Source of the DNA: Abyssisolibacter fermentans
GTDB taxonomy: Bacteria > Bacillota > Clostridia > Tissierellales > MCWD3
Reading direction: 5' to 3'
NCBI RefSeq assembly: GCF_001559865.1
Contig: NZ_LOHE01000080.1
Coordinates: forward strand, 1-64,000
Length of the DNA: 64,000 bases
Position numbers and translations under genes: made by a program
The notes under the pieces: model-generated
What the model saw: only the letters and a program-made list of their open reading frames with translations
The model's database searches: none
Told to the model about the DNA's origin: nothing
Shown here: in pieces, positions 36,255 to 44,708 of the stretch
Numbering within the stretch: the stretch's first letter is position 1
Layout: the number at the start of each line of letters is the position of its first letter

Positions 36255-36260
36255 ACGCGG

Positions 36261-37346
36261 CTATAGGTTGTTTGTTCTCAAATTTTTAATTACTAAACTA
36301 CCCATTTCTTCAGTGTTAACTAATTTAGTACCTTCACTATAAACATCCTTAGTTCTATAACCTTCATCTAAAACTGTTTTAACTGACGCTTCGATACATT
36401 CAGCTTCTTTGCTCAAATTGAAAGAATACTTTAGCATCATTGCTACAGAAAGTATTGTAGCTAGTGGATTAGCAATATTTTTACCTGCTATATCAGGAGC
36501 AGAACCATGACTAGGTTCATATAACCCAAAGCTTTCATCTGAAAGGCTTGCTGATGGCAGCATACCAATAGAACCTGTTAAAACACTTGCTTCATCAGAT
36601 AATATATCACCAAACATATTTGATGTAAGTATTACATCAAATTGATGTGGATTACATATTAATTGCATTGCAGCATTATCTACGAGCATATGATTTAAAG
36701 TAACATCTGGATAATCGTTAGAAATAGACTCCACTATTTTTCTCCATAAACGTGATGTTGCAAGTACATTCATTTTATCAACGCTTGTCACGATTTTGTT
36801 TCTTTTTCTTGCAGTTTCAAAGGCTGTTTTAGCGATTCTGGTTATTTCTTTTTCATTGTAGCTTTCAGTATCATAAGCAGCTTTACCGTGTTTGCAATAT
36901 AATTCACCTCTATTGCCAAAATAAATACCTCCTGTTAATTCACGTACAATGCAAATATTAAAGCCATCTTTGATTATTTCATTTTTTAATGGACAAGCTT
37001 TCTTTAATGCTGTATACATAAAAGCAGGTCTAATATTTGCGTATAAATTTAATTCTTTTCTAATTTTAAGCAAACCTGTTTCTGGACGATTTTCTCCATC
37101 TAGTTTGTCCCATTTTGGTCCACCAACAGCACCTAATAGTACGGCATCACTTTTTTTACATAATTCTATGGTTTCCAAGGGAAGTGGTATTTGTTTTTTA
37201 TCACATGCTATACCACCTATTAAACCTTCAGTAAAATTAAATTTATGATTAAATATTTTACCTATTTCCTTTAATATTTGAACAGCTTGATTTGTAACTT
37301 CTGGACCTATGCCATCTCCGGGTAACACAGCTATATTGTAAGTCAT
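36261..37346 (-). CDS. leuB: 3-isopropylmalate dehydrogenase
   Basis: A 361-residue NAD-dependent dehydrogenase that oxidises and decarboxylates 3-isopropylmalate, the third step of leucine synthesis. [11 protein letters not shown] at residues 7-17, GAVGGPKWD and [37 protein letters not shown] are the family motifs for substrate and NAD binding. GAAAGAAGGA precedes the ATG. It is the last gene of leuCDB, 18 bp after leuD. Length is typical. Confidence 0.97.
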   Translation of the reverse strand: MTYNIAVLPGDGIGPEVTNQAVQILKEIGKIFNHKFNFTEGLIGGIACDKKQIPLPLETIELCKKSDAVLLGAVGGPKWDKLDGENRPETGLLKIRKELNLYANIRPAFMYTALKKACPLKNEIIKDGFNICIVRELTGGIYFGNRGELYCKHGKAAYDTESYNEKEITRIAKTAFETARKRNKIVTSVDKMNVLATSRLWRKIVESISNDYPDVTLNHMLVDNAAMQLICNPHQFDVILTSNMFGDILSDEASVLTGSIGMLPSASLSDESFGLYEPSHGSAPDIAGKNIANPLATILSVAMMLKYSFNLSKEAECIEASVKTVLDEGYRTKDVYSEGTKLVNTEEMGSLVIKNLRTNNL

Positions 37347-37364
37347 AGTTTTTTCCTTCTTTCA

Positions 37365-37859
37365 TTATTTTTTGTGGGTTTTTGATATATGATTTATAAG
37401 ACCTTCATCATTTATTATTTTTTGCATGAATTCAGGAAGAGGTTGAGTATCATATATAACATTTTTGCTCAAATTGCTAATCTTACCTGTTGTGAAATCA
37501 ACTTCTATGACATCTCCTGCATCAATATCATTTGCAGCAGCCTCACATTCAAAAATTGGAAGACCAATATTAAAAGAATTTCTATAAAATATTCGTGCAA
37601 AGCTAGCTGCAATAACACAAGAAACTCCAGCTGCTTTTATAGAAATAGGTGCATGTTCTCTAGAAGAACCACATCCAAAATTATGCCCTGCTACTATTAT
37701 GTCATCTTTTTTAACAGAAGTAGCAAAGGTATTATCCATGTCTTCCATGCAGTGTTTTGCCAATTCTTTAGGGTCTGAAGTACTTAAATATCTTGCTGGA
37801 ATAATTACATCAGTATCTACATTAATACCATATTTAAAAACATTACCTCTTTTTTTCAT
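37365..37859 (-). CDS. leuD: 3-isopropylmalate dehydratase small subunit
   Basis: A 164-residue swivelling domain partner of LeuC for isomerising 2- to 3-isopropylmalate. The family motif [20 protein letters not shown] starts near residue 57, and [16 protein letters not shown] is near residue 14. The short length is that of the LeuD type found in archaea and Clostridia, not the 200-residue enterobacterial type. AGGAGG precedes the ATG. It lies 10 bp after leuC. Confidence 0.96.
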   Translation of the reverse strand: MKKRGNVFKYGINVDTDVIIPARYLSTSDPKELAKHCMEDMDNTFATSVKKDDIIVAGHNFGCGSSREHAPISIKAAGVSCVIAASFARIFYRNSFNIGLPIFECEAAANDIDAGDVIEVDFTTGKISNLSKNVIYDTQPLPEFMQKIINDEGLINHISKTHKK

Positions 37860-37869
37860 GTTATACCTC

Positions 37870-39129
37870 CTATAATTCTTGTGGATTAGTTAATTTTCCT
37901 GTTATAGCTGAAGCAGCAGCAACTGCTGGACTAGATAAATACACCTCTGATTTGGGATGTCCCATCCTTCCGACGAAATTACGGTTAGTTGTAGCTACTG
38001 CTCGTTCACCTTCTGCTAATATACCCATGTGTCCACCTAAGCATGGACCGCATGTTGGAGTACTAACAACAGCACCTGCTTTTATGAATATTTCGATTAA
38101 ACCTTCTTTGATTGCTTGTAAATATATGCTTTGTGTAGCAGGGAATATGATAGTCCTGATTTTTTTTGATACTTTTCTACCTTCTAATATCTTGGCAGCA
38201 GTTCTTAAATCGCTAATCCTACCATTTGTACATGATCCGATGACAACTTGATCTATTTTCACTTCATCTATTTCATCAACTGTATAAGTATTATCTGGTA
38301 GATGAGGAAAAGCAATGGTTGGTTTTATATCATTTAAATTAATATCGTAGATTTCATCGTAATCTGCATTTTCATCTGGTGTAAAAATAGTATACTCCTT
38401 ACTTGAGTGATTTTTAACATAATCGAGTGTAATATCATCAACAAGAAAAATTCCATTTTTAGCACCAGCTTCAATTGCCATATTAGCTATAGTAAATCTA
38501 TCATCAATATTTAGATTCTTTAATCCTTCACCAACGAATTCCATTGATTTATACAATGCTCCAGCGACGCCTATTTTTCCAATGATACTAAGAATTACAT
38601 CTTTACCGCTAACCCAAGGATTTAAGCTTCCAACTATATTAAATTTAATAGCACTCGGAACTTTAAACCAACATTTACCTGTAGCCATACCCGCAGCCAT
38701 ATCAGTACTACCAATACCTGTAGAAAATGCTCCTAAAGCTCCATAGGTACAAGTATGTGAATCAGCACCTATAATTACATCACCAGGCACCGCCAATCCT
38801 TTTTCAGGGATTAATGCATGTTCTATACCCATTTGTCCTATTTCAAAATAGTTCTTAATTTCTTTATTGTAGGCAAATTCTCTAACCATTTTACATTGAG
38901 TAGCAGTTTTAATATCTTTATTTGGTGTAAAATGATCAGGAACTATAGCAACTTTGTTTTTATCAAAAACTTTATCGACATTCATTTTGATAAATTCTTT
39001 TATTGCAACTGGAGTAGTAATATCATTTCCTAAAACTAAATCTAAATTTGCCCTAATGAATTGCCCTGGTTTAACTTGTTTTAAATTAGCATGTTTTGCT
39101 AGTATCTTTTGAGTCATAGTCATTGACAT
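37870..39129 (-). CDS. leuC: 3-isopropylmalate dehydratase large subunit
   Basis: A 419-residue aconitase-family subunit. The [4Fe-4S] cluster cysteines lie in [13 protein letters not shown] (about residue 298) and [12 protein letters not shown] (about residue 359), and [19 protein letters not shown] carries active-site residues. The length is that of the short archaeal/clostridial LeuC/HacA type. AGGAGG lies 8 bp before the ATG at 39129. It begins leuCDB, controlled by the T-box leader upstream. Confidence 0.96.
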   Translation of the reverse strand: MSMTMTQKILAKHANLKQVKPGQFIRANLDLVLGNDITTPVAIKEFIKMNVDKVFDKNKVAIVPDHFTPNKDIKTATQCKMVREFAYNKEIKNYFEIGQMGIEHALIPEKGLAVPGDVIIGADSHTCTYGALGAFSTGIGSTDMAAGMATGKCWFKVPSAIKFNIVGSLNPWVSGKDVILSIIGKIGVAGALYKSMEFVGEGLKNLNIDDRFTIANMAIEAGAKNGIFLVDDITLDYVKNHSSKEYTIFTPDENADYDEIYDINLNDIKPTIAFPHLPDNTYTVDEIDEVKIDQVVIGSCTNGRISDLRTAAKILEGRKVSKKIRTIIFPATQSIYLQAIKEGLIEIFIKAGAVVSTPTCGPCLGGHMGILAEGERAVATTNRNFVGRMGHPKSEVYLSSPAVAAASAITGKLTNPQEL

Positions 39130-39184
39130 ATATAATACCTCCTAATATTATTTAAGCAACTAAAATTGCTTAGAATTTTTTTAT

Positions 39185-39470
39185 ATAACAAAAAAGCCCT
39201 TGAATATAATATTCAAGGACGAGCATTGCACGCGGTACCACCTTAATTGTGTCAATAAAGACACCTCTCAATAGTTTGATAATAAAAGCTTTATAACGAA
39301 GCTAACCGTTATTCTCTAGTATATTTAATACTTCAAGAATACTGCTCGAGAGTGAGTTTATTTTATGGTAGTATCGGTTTTCAGCAAACACCGACTCTCT
39401 ACAACTTACCATTATTAAAATAATTGTCTCTGTCATAGCATGGATTTTTAATTATGTGGGTGATTAATTA
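39185..39470 (-). ncRNA. Leucine T-box leader of leuCDB
   Basis: On the minus strand the T-box signature AAGGTGGTACCGCG lies at 39245-39232, followed by the terminator stem CCTTGAAT/ATTCAAGG and a T run ending near 39189. Stem I holds a CTC triplet at 39356-39354 within AAACTCACTC, a leucine specifier. Uncharged leucine tRNA would allow readthrough into leuC, whose start is about 55 nt downstream. Confidence 0.9.
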
Positions 39471-39476
39471 TTCATG

Positions 39477-39505
39477 ATTATAACAAGCTGAAAATTTAAT
39501 GTCAA
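39477..39505 (-). promoter_or_regulatory. Promoter of the leuCDB T-box leader
   Basis: On the minus strand TTGACA (39505-39500) and TATAAT (39482-39477) are exactly 17 bp apart. Confidence 0.85.
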
Positions 39506-39574
39506 GTAAAAATGATGAATATTCAAAAAATTTCATTTAATCAAAAAATTCAATCAAATTAAGTGAAAAGATGC

Positions 39575-39603
39575 TTGACATTGAGAATTTTATCTGATAG
39601 AAT
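39575..39603 (+). promoter_or_regulatory. Promoter of the leuA T-box leader
   Basis: TTGACA at 39575-39580 and TAGAAT at 39598-39603 are 17 bp apart. It is divergent from the leuCDB promoter, about 70 bp away. Confidence 0.8.
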
Positions 39604-39609
39604 TCAATG

Positions 39610-39882
39610 CAATATACAAAAAAGCTGTGATGGAGAGCGTGTTTTACGTTAGCAAATACAGAGAATCGATGGCTGGTGAAAATCGATATTGTGGTTAAAA
39701 TACTACTCACTCCTGAGCTGAAGCTCTGAAATATATAGTAAGAGTTTCTGGTAAGCCACCATTATTTGGCTGGGGTTTGATAGAATCTTTAAATGAGAGG
39801 CTATTGTATTTATACATTAGCTATTAAGGTGGTACCGCGGGAAATTATACTCGTCCTTTGTTGTGAAGGATGAGTTTTTTGT
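39610..39882 (+). ncRNA. Leucine T-box leader of leuA
   Basis: The signature AAGGTGGTACCGCGG is at 39826-39840. The terminator ACTCGTCCTT/AAGGATGAG with T6 is at 39849-39880. A CTC specifier candidate is at 39706-39708 within TACTCACTCC, matching the leuCDB leader. The GGCTGGTGAA segment at 39670 fits the AG-bulge region of stem I. More than 500 nt separate it from leuA. Confidence 0.9.
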
Positions 39883-39886
39883 ATTT

Positions 39887-39955
39887 AAGCAGAGAATATA
39901 AATCTTGATTTGGAGTAAATCGCTTACTGCTATGAACGAAGTGAGTAGGAGTTAT
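39887..39955 (+). repeat. Dispersed CGCTTACT-GAACGAAGTGAGTAGGAG repeat
   Basis: AAGCAGAGAATATAAATC, a short AAATC/GATTT hairpin, and AAATCGCTTACTGCTATGAA then CGAAGTGAGTAGGAG match copies at 40113 and 61630. It lies in the leader between the T-box and leuA. Confidence 0.75.
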
Positions 39956-39999
39956 ATTTAAAATAGATTCTAATATGTGGATTGTGATTAATAATTAGG

Positions 40000-40288
40000 T
40001 AGTTGCAAAATGCAAATTAAAAAATGTGGATAACTTTTAATGTTTTAGCTCATAAGTTTTGGGTGAGGGGACCAGCTCATAATCTTTGACGGTTCCGACA
40101 AGAGCCCGTTTTGAGTAGAGAACCAAAATCTATGATTTTGAGTGAATCACTTACTGCTAGGAACGTAGTGAGTAGAGAGCTACTTATTTATTTAAGTGAG
40201 AGCGATGAAGAAACGAACTCTTGAAGTCACGCTTTCAAAGAAACATGAGATGGTTCCCTAGTAACTATATTGGTAGTTTTTACAACTA
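40000..40288 (+). mobile_element. MITE-like nested-hairpin element F, upstream of leuA
   Basis: The ends are inverted repeats TAGTTGCAAAA (40000-40010) and TTTTTACAACTA (about 40277-40288). Inside, GGGGACCAGCTCAT (40067-40080) pairs with ATGAGATGGTTCCC (40245-40258), and AAGAG-N3-GTTT pairs with AAAC-N3-CTCTT. The internal segments AATCTTTGACGGTTCCGAC and GAAGTCACGCTTTCAAAG are shared with hairpins B and C. The loop is occupied by another dispersed repeat (40113-40182). No coding content. Confidence 0.7.
40113..40182 (+). repeat. Dispersed GAACGTAGTGAGTAG repeat inside element F
   Basis: GAGTAGAGAACC, AAAATC-TAT-GATTTT, GTGAATCACTTACTGCTAGG and AACGTAGTGAGTAG follow the family order seen at 61630-61704. 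It sits in the terminal loop of the nested hairpin, as if inserted there. Confidence 0.75.
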
Positions 40289-40396
40289 ACATATGGGGGA
40301 AACTTAATTACATCATAGCATATAAACATTGAATTTATGCATAGTGTAGAGTTTTGCAATTAACTATGATTAATAATTAAAAGGGGGATTAATATT

Positions 40397-41896
40397 ATGA
40401 TAAAAATATTTGATACAACATTACGTGATGGGGAGCAATCCCCTGGATGTAGTATGAATTTATATGAGAAAATACAAATGGCTAAACAACTAGAAGCTTT
40501 AGGTGTAGATATAATTGAAGCTGGCTTTGCCATAGCTTCTAAAGGAGATTTTCAATCTGTTAAAGAGGTGGCTAAAACTGTTAAAAAAAGTACTGTAGCG
40601 AGTTTGGCAAGAGCTGTAGAAAAGGACATAGATTATGCATGGGAAGCCGTCAAATATGCTAAAAAACCAAGAATACACACTTTTATAGCAACATCAGATA
40701 TACACATGAAATACAAGTTAAAGATGCAGCCGGAAGATGTAATAAGACAAGCTGTAGCAATGGTGAAATATGCAAAAAAATATTGTGAGGATATTGAATT
40801 TTCCGCTGAAGATGCAACTAGAAGTAATCCAATGTTTTTGGCTAAGATATATGAAGAAGTCATAAAAGTTGGAGCTACTGTAATCAACATTCCGGATACT
40901 GTTGGATATACTACTCCAAATGAATTTTATGATTTTATTAATACTATTAAAACTAATATGTCTAATTCTGATAAAGCAGAAATTTCAGTGCATTGCCATG
41001 ATGATTTGGGTATGGCTGTTTCCAATACATTGTCAGCAGTAAACGCAGGAGCTGTGCAACTAGAGTGTACAATTAATGGGATAGGAGAAAGAGCAGGAAA
41101 TGCAGCTCTAGAGGAAATAGTGATGGCATTATATACTAGAAAGGATTTTTATAATAAACGCTGTAATATTAATACAAAACAGATAGTGAGAACTAGTAAA
41201 CTATTAAGCACTATTACAGGAGTTCAAGTGCAGCCAAATAAGTCAATTGTTGGAGAAAATGCTTTTGCTCATGAGTCAGGTATACATCAACATGGAGTAC
41301 TAGAAGAAAAAAGTACTTATGAAATTATGACGCCAGAGTCTGTTGGACTTAACACTAATAAGATGGTCTTAGGTAAACATTCTGGAAAACATGCATTTGG
41401 AGAAAGAGTTAAGAGTTTAGGATATAGCTTATCTCAAGAAGAAATATCTAAAACATTTAGACAGTTTAAAAATCTAGCAGATAAAAAGAAGAATGTTTTT
41501 AATAAAGATATAGAAGCATTAATTGCAGGTAAGGTTGTAGAAATTCCTAAGGTTTATCAGCTTGAAAGATTTGTTATAAATAGCGGAAATACGATTTCTG
41601 CAACAGCGACTATAGCATTAAAGAAAGATTCAAAAATAATAGAAGAATCTGCTACTGGAGATGGACCAATAGATGCAGCTTTCAAAGCTATAGAAAAAAT
41701 TGTTGCTAAAAAATTAGCATTAGAAAGTTATAGCCTTAATTCAATTACGGAAGGAAAAGATGCTCAAGGTGAAGTAATTGTAAAAATAATCTATCATTCA
41801 AATGTTTATACAGGAAGAGGACTTAGCACAGATGTAATTGAAGCTAGTGTTAAAGCGTATATTTCTGCCGTCAATAAGATGATGTTGGATTTGTAA
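40397..41896 (+). CDS. leuA: 2-isopropylmalate synthase
   Basis: A 499-residue enzyme condensing acetyl-CoA with 2-oxoisovalerate, the first committed step to leucine. The TIM-barrel start FDTTLRDGEQSPGCSMNLYE and the metal-binding HCHDDLGMAVSNTLSAVNAG are clear, as is the C-terminal LeuA dimer regulatory domain (about 370-499) that binds leucine. AAGGGGGA precedes the ATG. It is regulated by the T-box leader and probably by leucine feedback. MITE-like elements F and G flank it in the same orientation. Confidence 0.97.
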   Translation: MIKIFDTTLRDGEQSPGCSMNLYEKIQMAKQLEALGVDIIEAGFAIASKGDFQSVKEVAKTVKKSTVASLARAVEKDIDYAWEAVKYAKKPRIHTFIATSDIHMKYKLKMQPEDVIRQAVAMVKYAKKYCEDIEFSAEDATRSNPMFLAKIYEEVIKVGATVINIPDTVGYTTPNEFYDFINTIKTNMSNSDKAEISVHCHDDLGMAVSNTLSAVNAGAVQLECTINGIGERAGNAALEEIVMALYTRKDFYNKRCNINTKQIVRTSKLLSTITGVQVQPNKSIVGENAFAHESGIHQHGVLEEKSTYEIMTPESVGLNTNKMVLGKHSGKHAFGERVKSLGYSLSQEEISKTFRQFKNLADKKKNVFNKDIEALIAGKVVEIPKVYQLERFVINSGNTISATATIALKKDSKIIEESATGDGPIDAAFKAIEKIVAKKLALESYSLNSITEGKDAQGEVIVKIIYHSNVYTGRGLSTDVIEASVKAYISAVNKMMLDL

Positions 41897-41904
41897 TTAA
41901 TTAG

Positions 41905-42080
41905 TTAGTTGCGAAACAAAAACAAAAATAAAAATAAAAAAATGTGGATGACTATTATTAGTTTGACTCAAAAGTTTTTGGTGAGGGGAACCATCTCAAC
42001 ACGTTATCATATAGTTTTTTCAATATGTGTATAATCTTTGATGGTTCCCTAGTAACTATATTGGTATTTTTTACAACTTA
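41905..42080 (+). mobile_element. MITE-like element G, downstream of leuA
   Basis: It has the same ends (TAGTTGCGAAA and TTTTTTACAACTTA) and order of blocks as element F: AAAAAATGTGGAT, GGTGAGGGGAACCATCTC, GATGGTTCCCTAGTAACTAT, ATTGGTA. GGGAACCATC and GATGGTTCCC (41986-41995 with 42040-42049) form a perfect outer stem, but the inner stem is reduced to CATAT/ATATG. Same orientation as F. Confidence 0.7.
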
Positions 42081-42082
42081 GA

Positions 42083-43336
42083 CTAAAAAGCTGTTAAGCA
42101 TGCAGGTTTATGTTTTACTCTAAATATGTTGTCAACAACATCTAAGTAGCTAGTATCAGAGATATCTGCCAGATTATAATGATAAAGAGTTTCAAAATTT
42201 ATTGTTCCTGTTATTAAAGAGGCAAATTCTGCAATGTCCATTGATATTCTTACATCATAATTTGTGTTATTATTTATTGTTGCTAAACCATTATTGAATT
42301 CAATATAATATTTTTTATTATTATGCGGCATGAAAGAGTCCTTGATGTCTAAGCATAATTTACAGCTTGCATTGTTGAAATTATGAGATGACAATACTTC
42401 AAAAACTTTTTCTACATCAACCACTCTATACATAGTACCTACTCCTTGGTGATTGCTTCCATGAAATACATGAGGAATGAGTATATTAGAATCATCACGT
42501 ACATCATTGAGTAGAAAATGAAAATTTTCATCATGAGTATCAATAATAATTCTTGATATTTGATCAGATTGAGAATTTAAAAAAGTAAATAATTCTAGCA
42601 TAGCTTCTCTATTTTCATAGATGAGCTGATTTACGTGCAGATTGTTTATTAAGAAATTATCTTCATTACCTTTTTTAAATGTTATTGTGACATATCCTTG
42701 TATTTGACCATCTTTTTTATATGCTATAGTTCTAGCACCTCTTGCTTTAAAAGATCTATCAAATAAATCTTCATTATGCTGAAATAAACCATTTGTTTTA
42801 GATGCGTACCTATTGTAACAATCAATCAAGTCTTTTTTATCTTTATCAGTTACGAAAAATAGATGATCTTTACAATGATTTGAAGGCAAGTCATGAGGCT
42901 TTATTTTATATTGGCTCATTTTAGCTCCAAAACCAAAGCCCATTTTTTTATAGAAATTTGGATGAAACGGATATATTATTACTAATGGACAACCTTTATT
43001 TTTGAAGTGATTGAGACCGAATAATGTTACATCTCTACATATTTTTTCTTTTTTATGAAGTAAATCTACTGCTAAAGAACCTAATCCACCAACTGGTACT
43101 AATACTGATAAAAAGTTCATAGTAAAATCGTAAAATCTTCCTACACCATAAAGCTCTGAATTTTTATAGATTCCATAATAACCAAGATCGATTCCTAGTC
43201 TATCTAGTTCAGCTGCCTGCGTTTTTATTAACTCTGCTTTTTCTTTAGTTATTTCTAATGTTGTATAAGCATTAGATTGAATTTTGATATAATCATCAAA
43301 ATTTTCAATTTTTAGTTTTTGAATATCATAACTCAT
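42083..43336 (-). CDS. GNAT acetyltransferase, Eis-like
   Basis: A 417-residue acetyl-CoA-dependent N-acetyltransferase of the Eis type. Two tandem GNAT domains span residues 1 to about 290 (VLVPVGGLGSLAVDLLHKKE near 85 is the acetyl-CoA site; PFHPNFYKKMGFGFGAK near 123 is typical), followed by a C-terminal SCP2-like domain. Eis proteins acetylate aminoglycosides or lysines; the substrate here is unknown. AGGAGG precedes the ATG. Its stop codon is 3 bp from element G. Confidence 0.85.
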   Translation of the reverse strand: MSYDIQKLKIENFDDYIKIQSNAYTTLEITKEKAELIKTQAAELDRLGIDLGYYGIYKNSELYGVGRFYDFTMNFLSVLVPVGGLGSLAVDLLHKKEKICRDVTLFGLNHFKNKGCPLVIIYPFHPNFYKKMGFGFGAKMSQYKIKPHDLPSNHCKDHLFFVTDKDKKDLIDCYNRYASKTNGLFQHNEDLFDRSFKARGARTIAYKKDGQIQGYVTITFKKGNEDNFLINNLHVNQLIYENREAMLELFTFLNSQSDQISRIIIDTHDENFHFLLNDVRDDSNILIPHVFHGSNHQGVGTMYRVVDVEKVFEVLSSHNFNNASCKLCLDIKDSFMPHNNKKYYIEFNNGLATINNNTNYDVRISMDIAEFASLITGTINFETLYHYNLADISDTSYLDVVDNIFRVKHKPACLTAF

Positions 43337-43526
43337 AAAAAGCCTCCTATAATTAAGAAATTAAGGATATATTTCTATTTTAACATACAAAAATCCTCTA
43401 AACTTTCCATATTTATTAAATGTTTTTTTGAAATAAATATGGAACAATATTAATAAGCGTAAAGTCTAAATAAATGATTTGATTATAAAACTTGCTTTTT
43501 ATCCAATATTATTGGTTATTATTTGT

Positions 43527-43561
43527 GACTATCTCGAATTTTTGAGGTAGTCCTTTTTTTT
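43527..43561 (+). terminator. Terminator-like hairpin upstream of the dipeptidase gene
   Basis: GACTATCTC and GAGGTAGTC flank GAATTTTT and are followed by CC and T8. No plus-strand gene precedes it, so it may be an attenuator or a repeat relic of the CTGTCTCAAA group. Confidence 0.55.
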
Positions 43562-43606
43562 AACTGAGAACCTTGAATTTAAACTAGGATGTTGCTTATT
43601 ACTATG

Positions 43607-43619
43607 AATGATTATCATT
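43607..43619. promoter_or_regulatory. Fur-like palindrome upstream of the dipeptidase
   Basis: AATGATTATCATT matches 12 of 13 bases of the core of the classic Fur box (AATGATAATCATT). It lies 65 bp before the start codon. No clear promoter is visible beside it. Confidence 0.35.
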
Positions 43620-43683
43620 TTATTTAAAAAAGAGGTATGTATTATACTTTTATAGAAAGTATTAGAAAAAGGAGGGGGATAGT

Positions 43684-44691
43684 GTGAAACAACGTATAAA
43701 ACACATACAAGATAATTTTCCAATAATTGATGCACACTATGATATGCTTATTGATGTAACTAGTAAGAGGTTAAAAGGTCAAATAAAGGTTATAGAGAAT
43801 GATTACCTACAAGAATTTCAAAAGAGTGGAGCTAACTTAATAGTTTGCTCTATTTTTATAGATGATCAATTTGTACCTGAGATGGCTCTTAGACAAGCAT
43901 TAGACCAAATAAGTGCATTATATTGTGAAATTGAAGAATCATCTGAGTACATTATGTTATGTAAAACATATGATGATATACAACAAGCAATTAAGGAGAA
44001 AAAGGTTGGTTTCCTTTTATCCTTTGAAGGAGTAGAACCATTAGGAAACGATATAAATCTTCTGAAAATTTTCTACGAATTAGGAGTAAGATTAGTAGGT
44101 CTTGTTTGGAGTAGAAGAAATTATGCAGGGGATGGAAGTAATTTTAAAGAAATAGAAGAAGGTAAAAAAGGTGGACTAACTAATTTTGGAATACAGATTG
44201 TAAGAAAAGCAGAAGAATTAGGTATGATTATTGATGTAAGTCATTTAAATGATGAAGGTTTTTGGGATGTAATTAGTATTTCGAAAAATCCTGTAATAGC
44301 ATCTCATTCAGATTGTAGAGAATTATGTAATGTTATGAGAAATTTAGAAGATGATCAAATAAAAGCTATTGCGAAAAGTGGTGGAGTAATAGGTATGAAT
44401 GTTTGTAGTAATTTTGTAGCAGAGAATGATGAGGATAAAAACTACAAAACATTAGCTAATCATGTTGATTACATAGCAAAACTTGTTGGAGTACAGTATG
44501 TGGGTTTTGGATTTGATTTTTGTGATTTTTTAAGAGGCGGTCATGATGGGATAGTATTTGATGTAATAAAATCTTATAAAGAAACTGAATTGTTTATACA
44601 AGAACTTATTTCAAGAGGATATACAGATGATGAGATTAAAATGATAACTGGTCAGAATTTCTTGAATCTTTATAAAAAGGTTCTTAAATAA
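43684..44691 (+). CDS. Membrane-dipeptidase family (M19) dipeptidase
   Basis: A 335-residue zinc dipeptidase of the renal dipeptidase family with a TIM-barrel fold. The N-terminal PIIDAHYDMLIDV carries the H-x-D metal ligands, the bridging Glu is in LLSFEGVEPLG, and the DVSHLNDEGFWDV and ASHSDCREL segments carry the next His ligands. GVQYVGFGFDFCDFLRGG carries a conserved Asp. GGAGGGGG precedes the GTG start at 43684. No signal peptide is evident, so it is cytosolic. It forms an operon with the peptidase at 44709. Confidence 0.93.
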   Translation: MKQRIKHIQDNFPIIDAHYDMLIDVTSKRLKGQIKVIENDYLQEFQKSGANLIVCSIFIDDQFVPEMALRQALDQISALYCEIEESSEYIMLCKTYDDIQQAIKEKKVGFLLSFEGVEPLGNDINLLKIFYELGVRLVGLVWSRRNYAGDGSNFKEIEEGKKGGLTNFGIQIVRKAEELGMIIDVSHLNDEGFWDVISISKNPVIASHSDCRELCNVMRNLEDDQIKAIAKSGGVIGMNVCSNFVAENDEDKNYKTLANHVDYIAKLVGVQYVGFGFDFCDFLRGGHDGIVFDVIKSYKETELFIQELISRGYTDDEIKMITGQNFLNLYKKVLK

Positions 44692-44708
44692 ATATAGGAG
44701 GCGCGCTT

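Larger units (their letters stand above)
35195..36260. repeat. Array of nested-hairpin elements after leuB
   Basis: This 1.07-kb stretch has no credible gene; the few open frames are short and cross the palindromes. It contains five large hairpins, each listed below. Two 60-bp direct repeats, at about 35277-35339 and 35691-35753 (TATTGGTTGTAATAGTTATT at the start of each), link them into units. Confidence 0.8.
43337..43683. other. Divergent intergenic region
   Basis: No gene is visible. It holds a CTATCTC/GAGGTAG terminator-like hairpin (43527-43561) and a Fur-like palindrome (43607-43619). Confidence 0.6.

Noticed and set aside
35335-36260. Integron attC array
   Set aside because: The nested palindromes are reminiscent, but no integrase, no cassette genes and no R/L box core were seen.
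35335-36260. CRISPR array
   Set aside because: Units are not identical short repeats with regular spacers, and no cas genes are present in the window.
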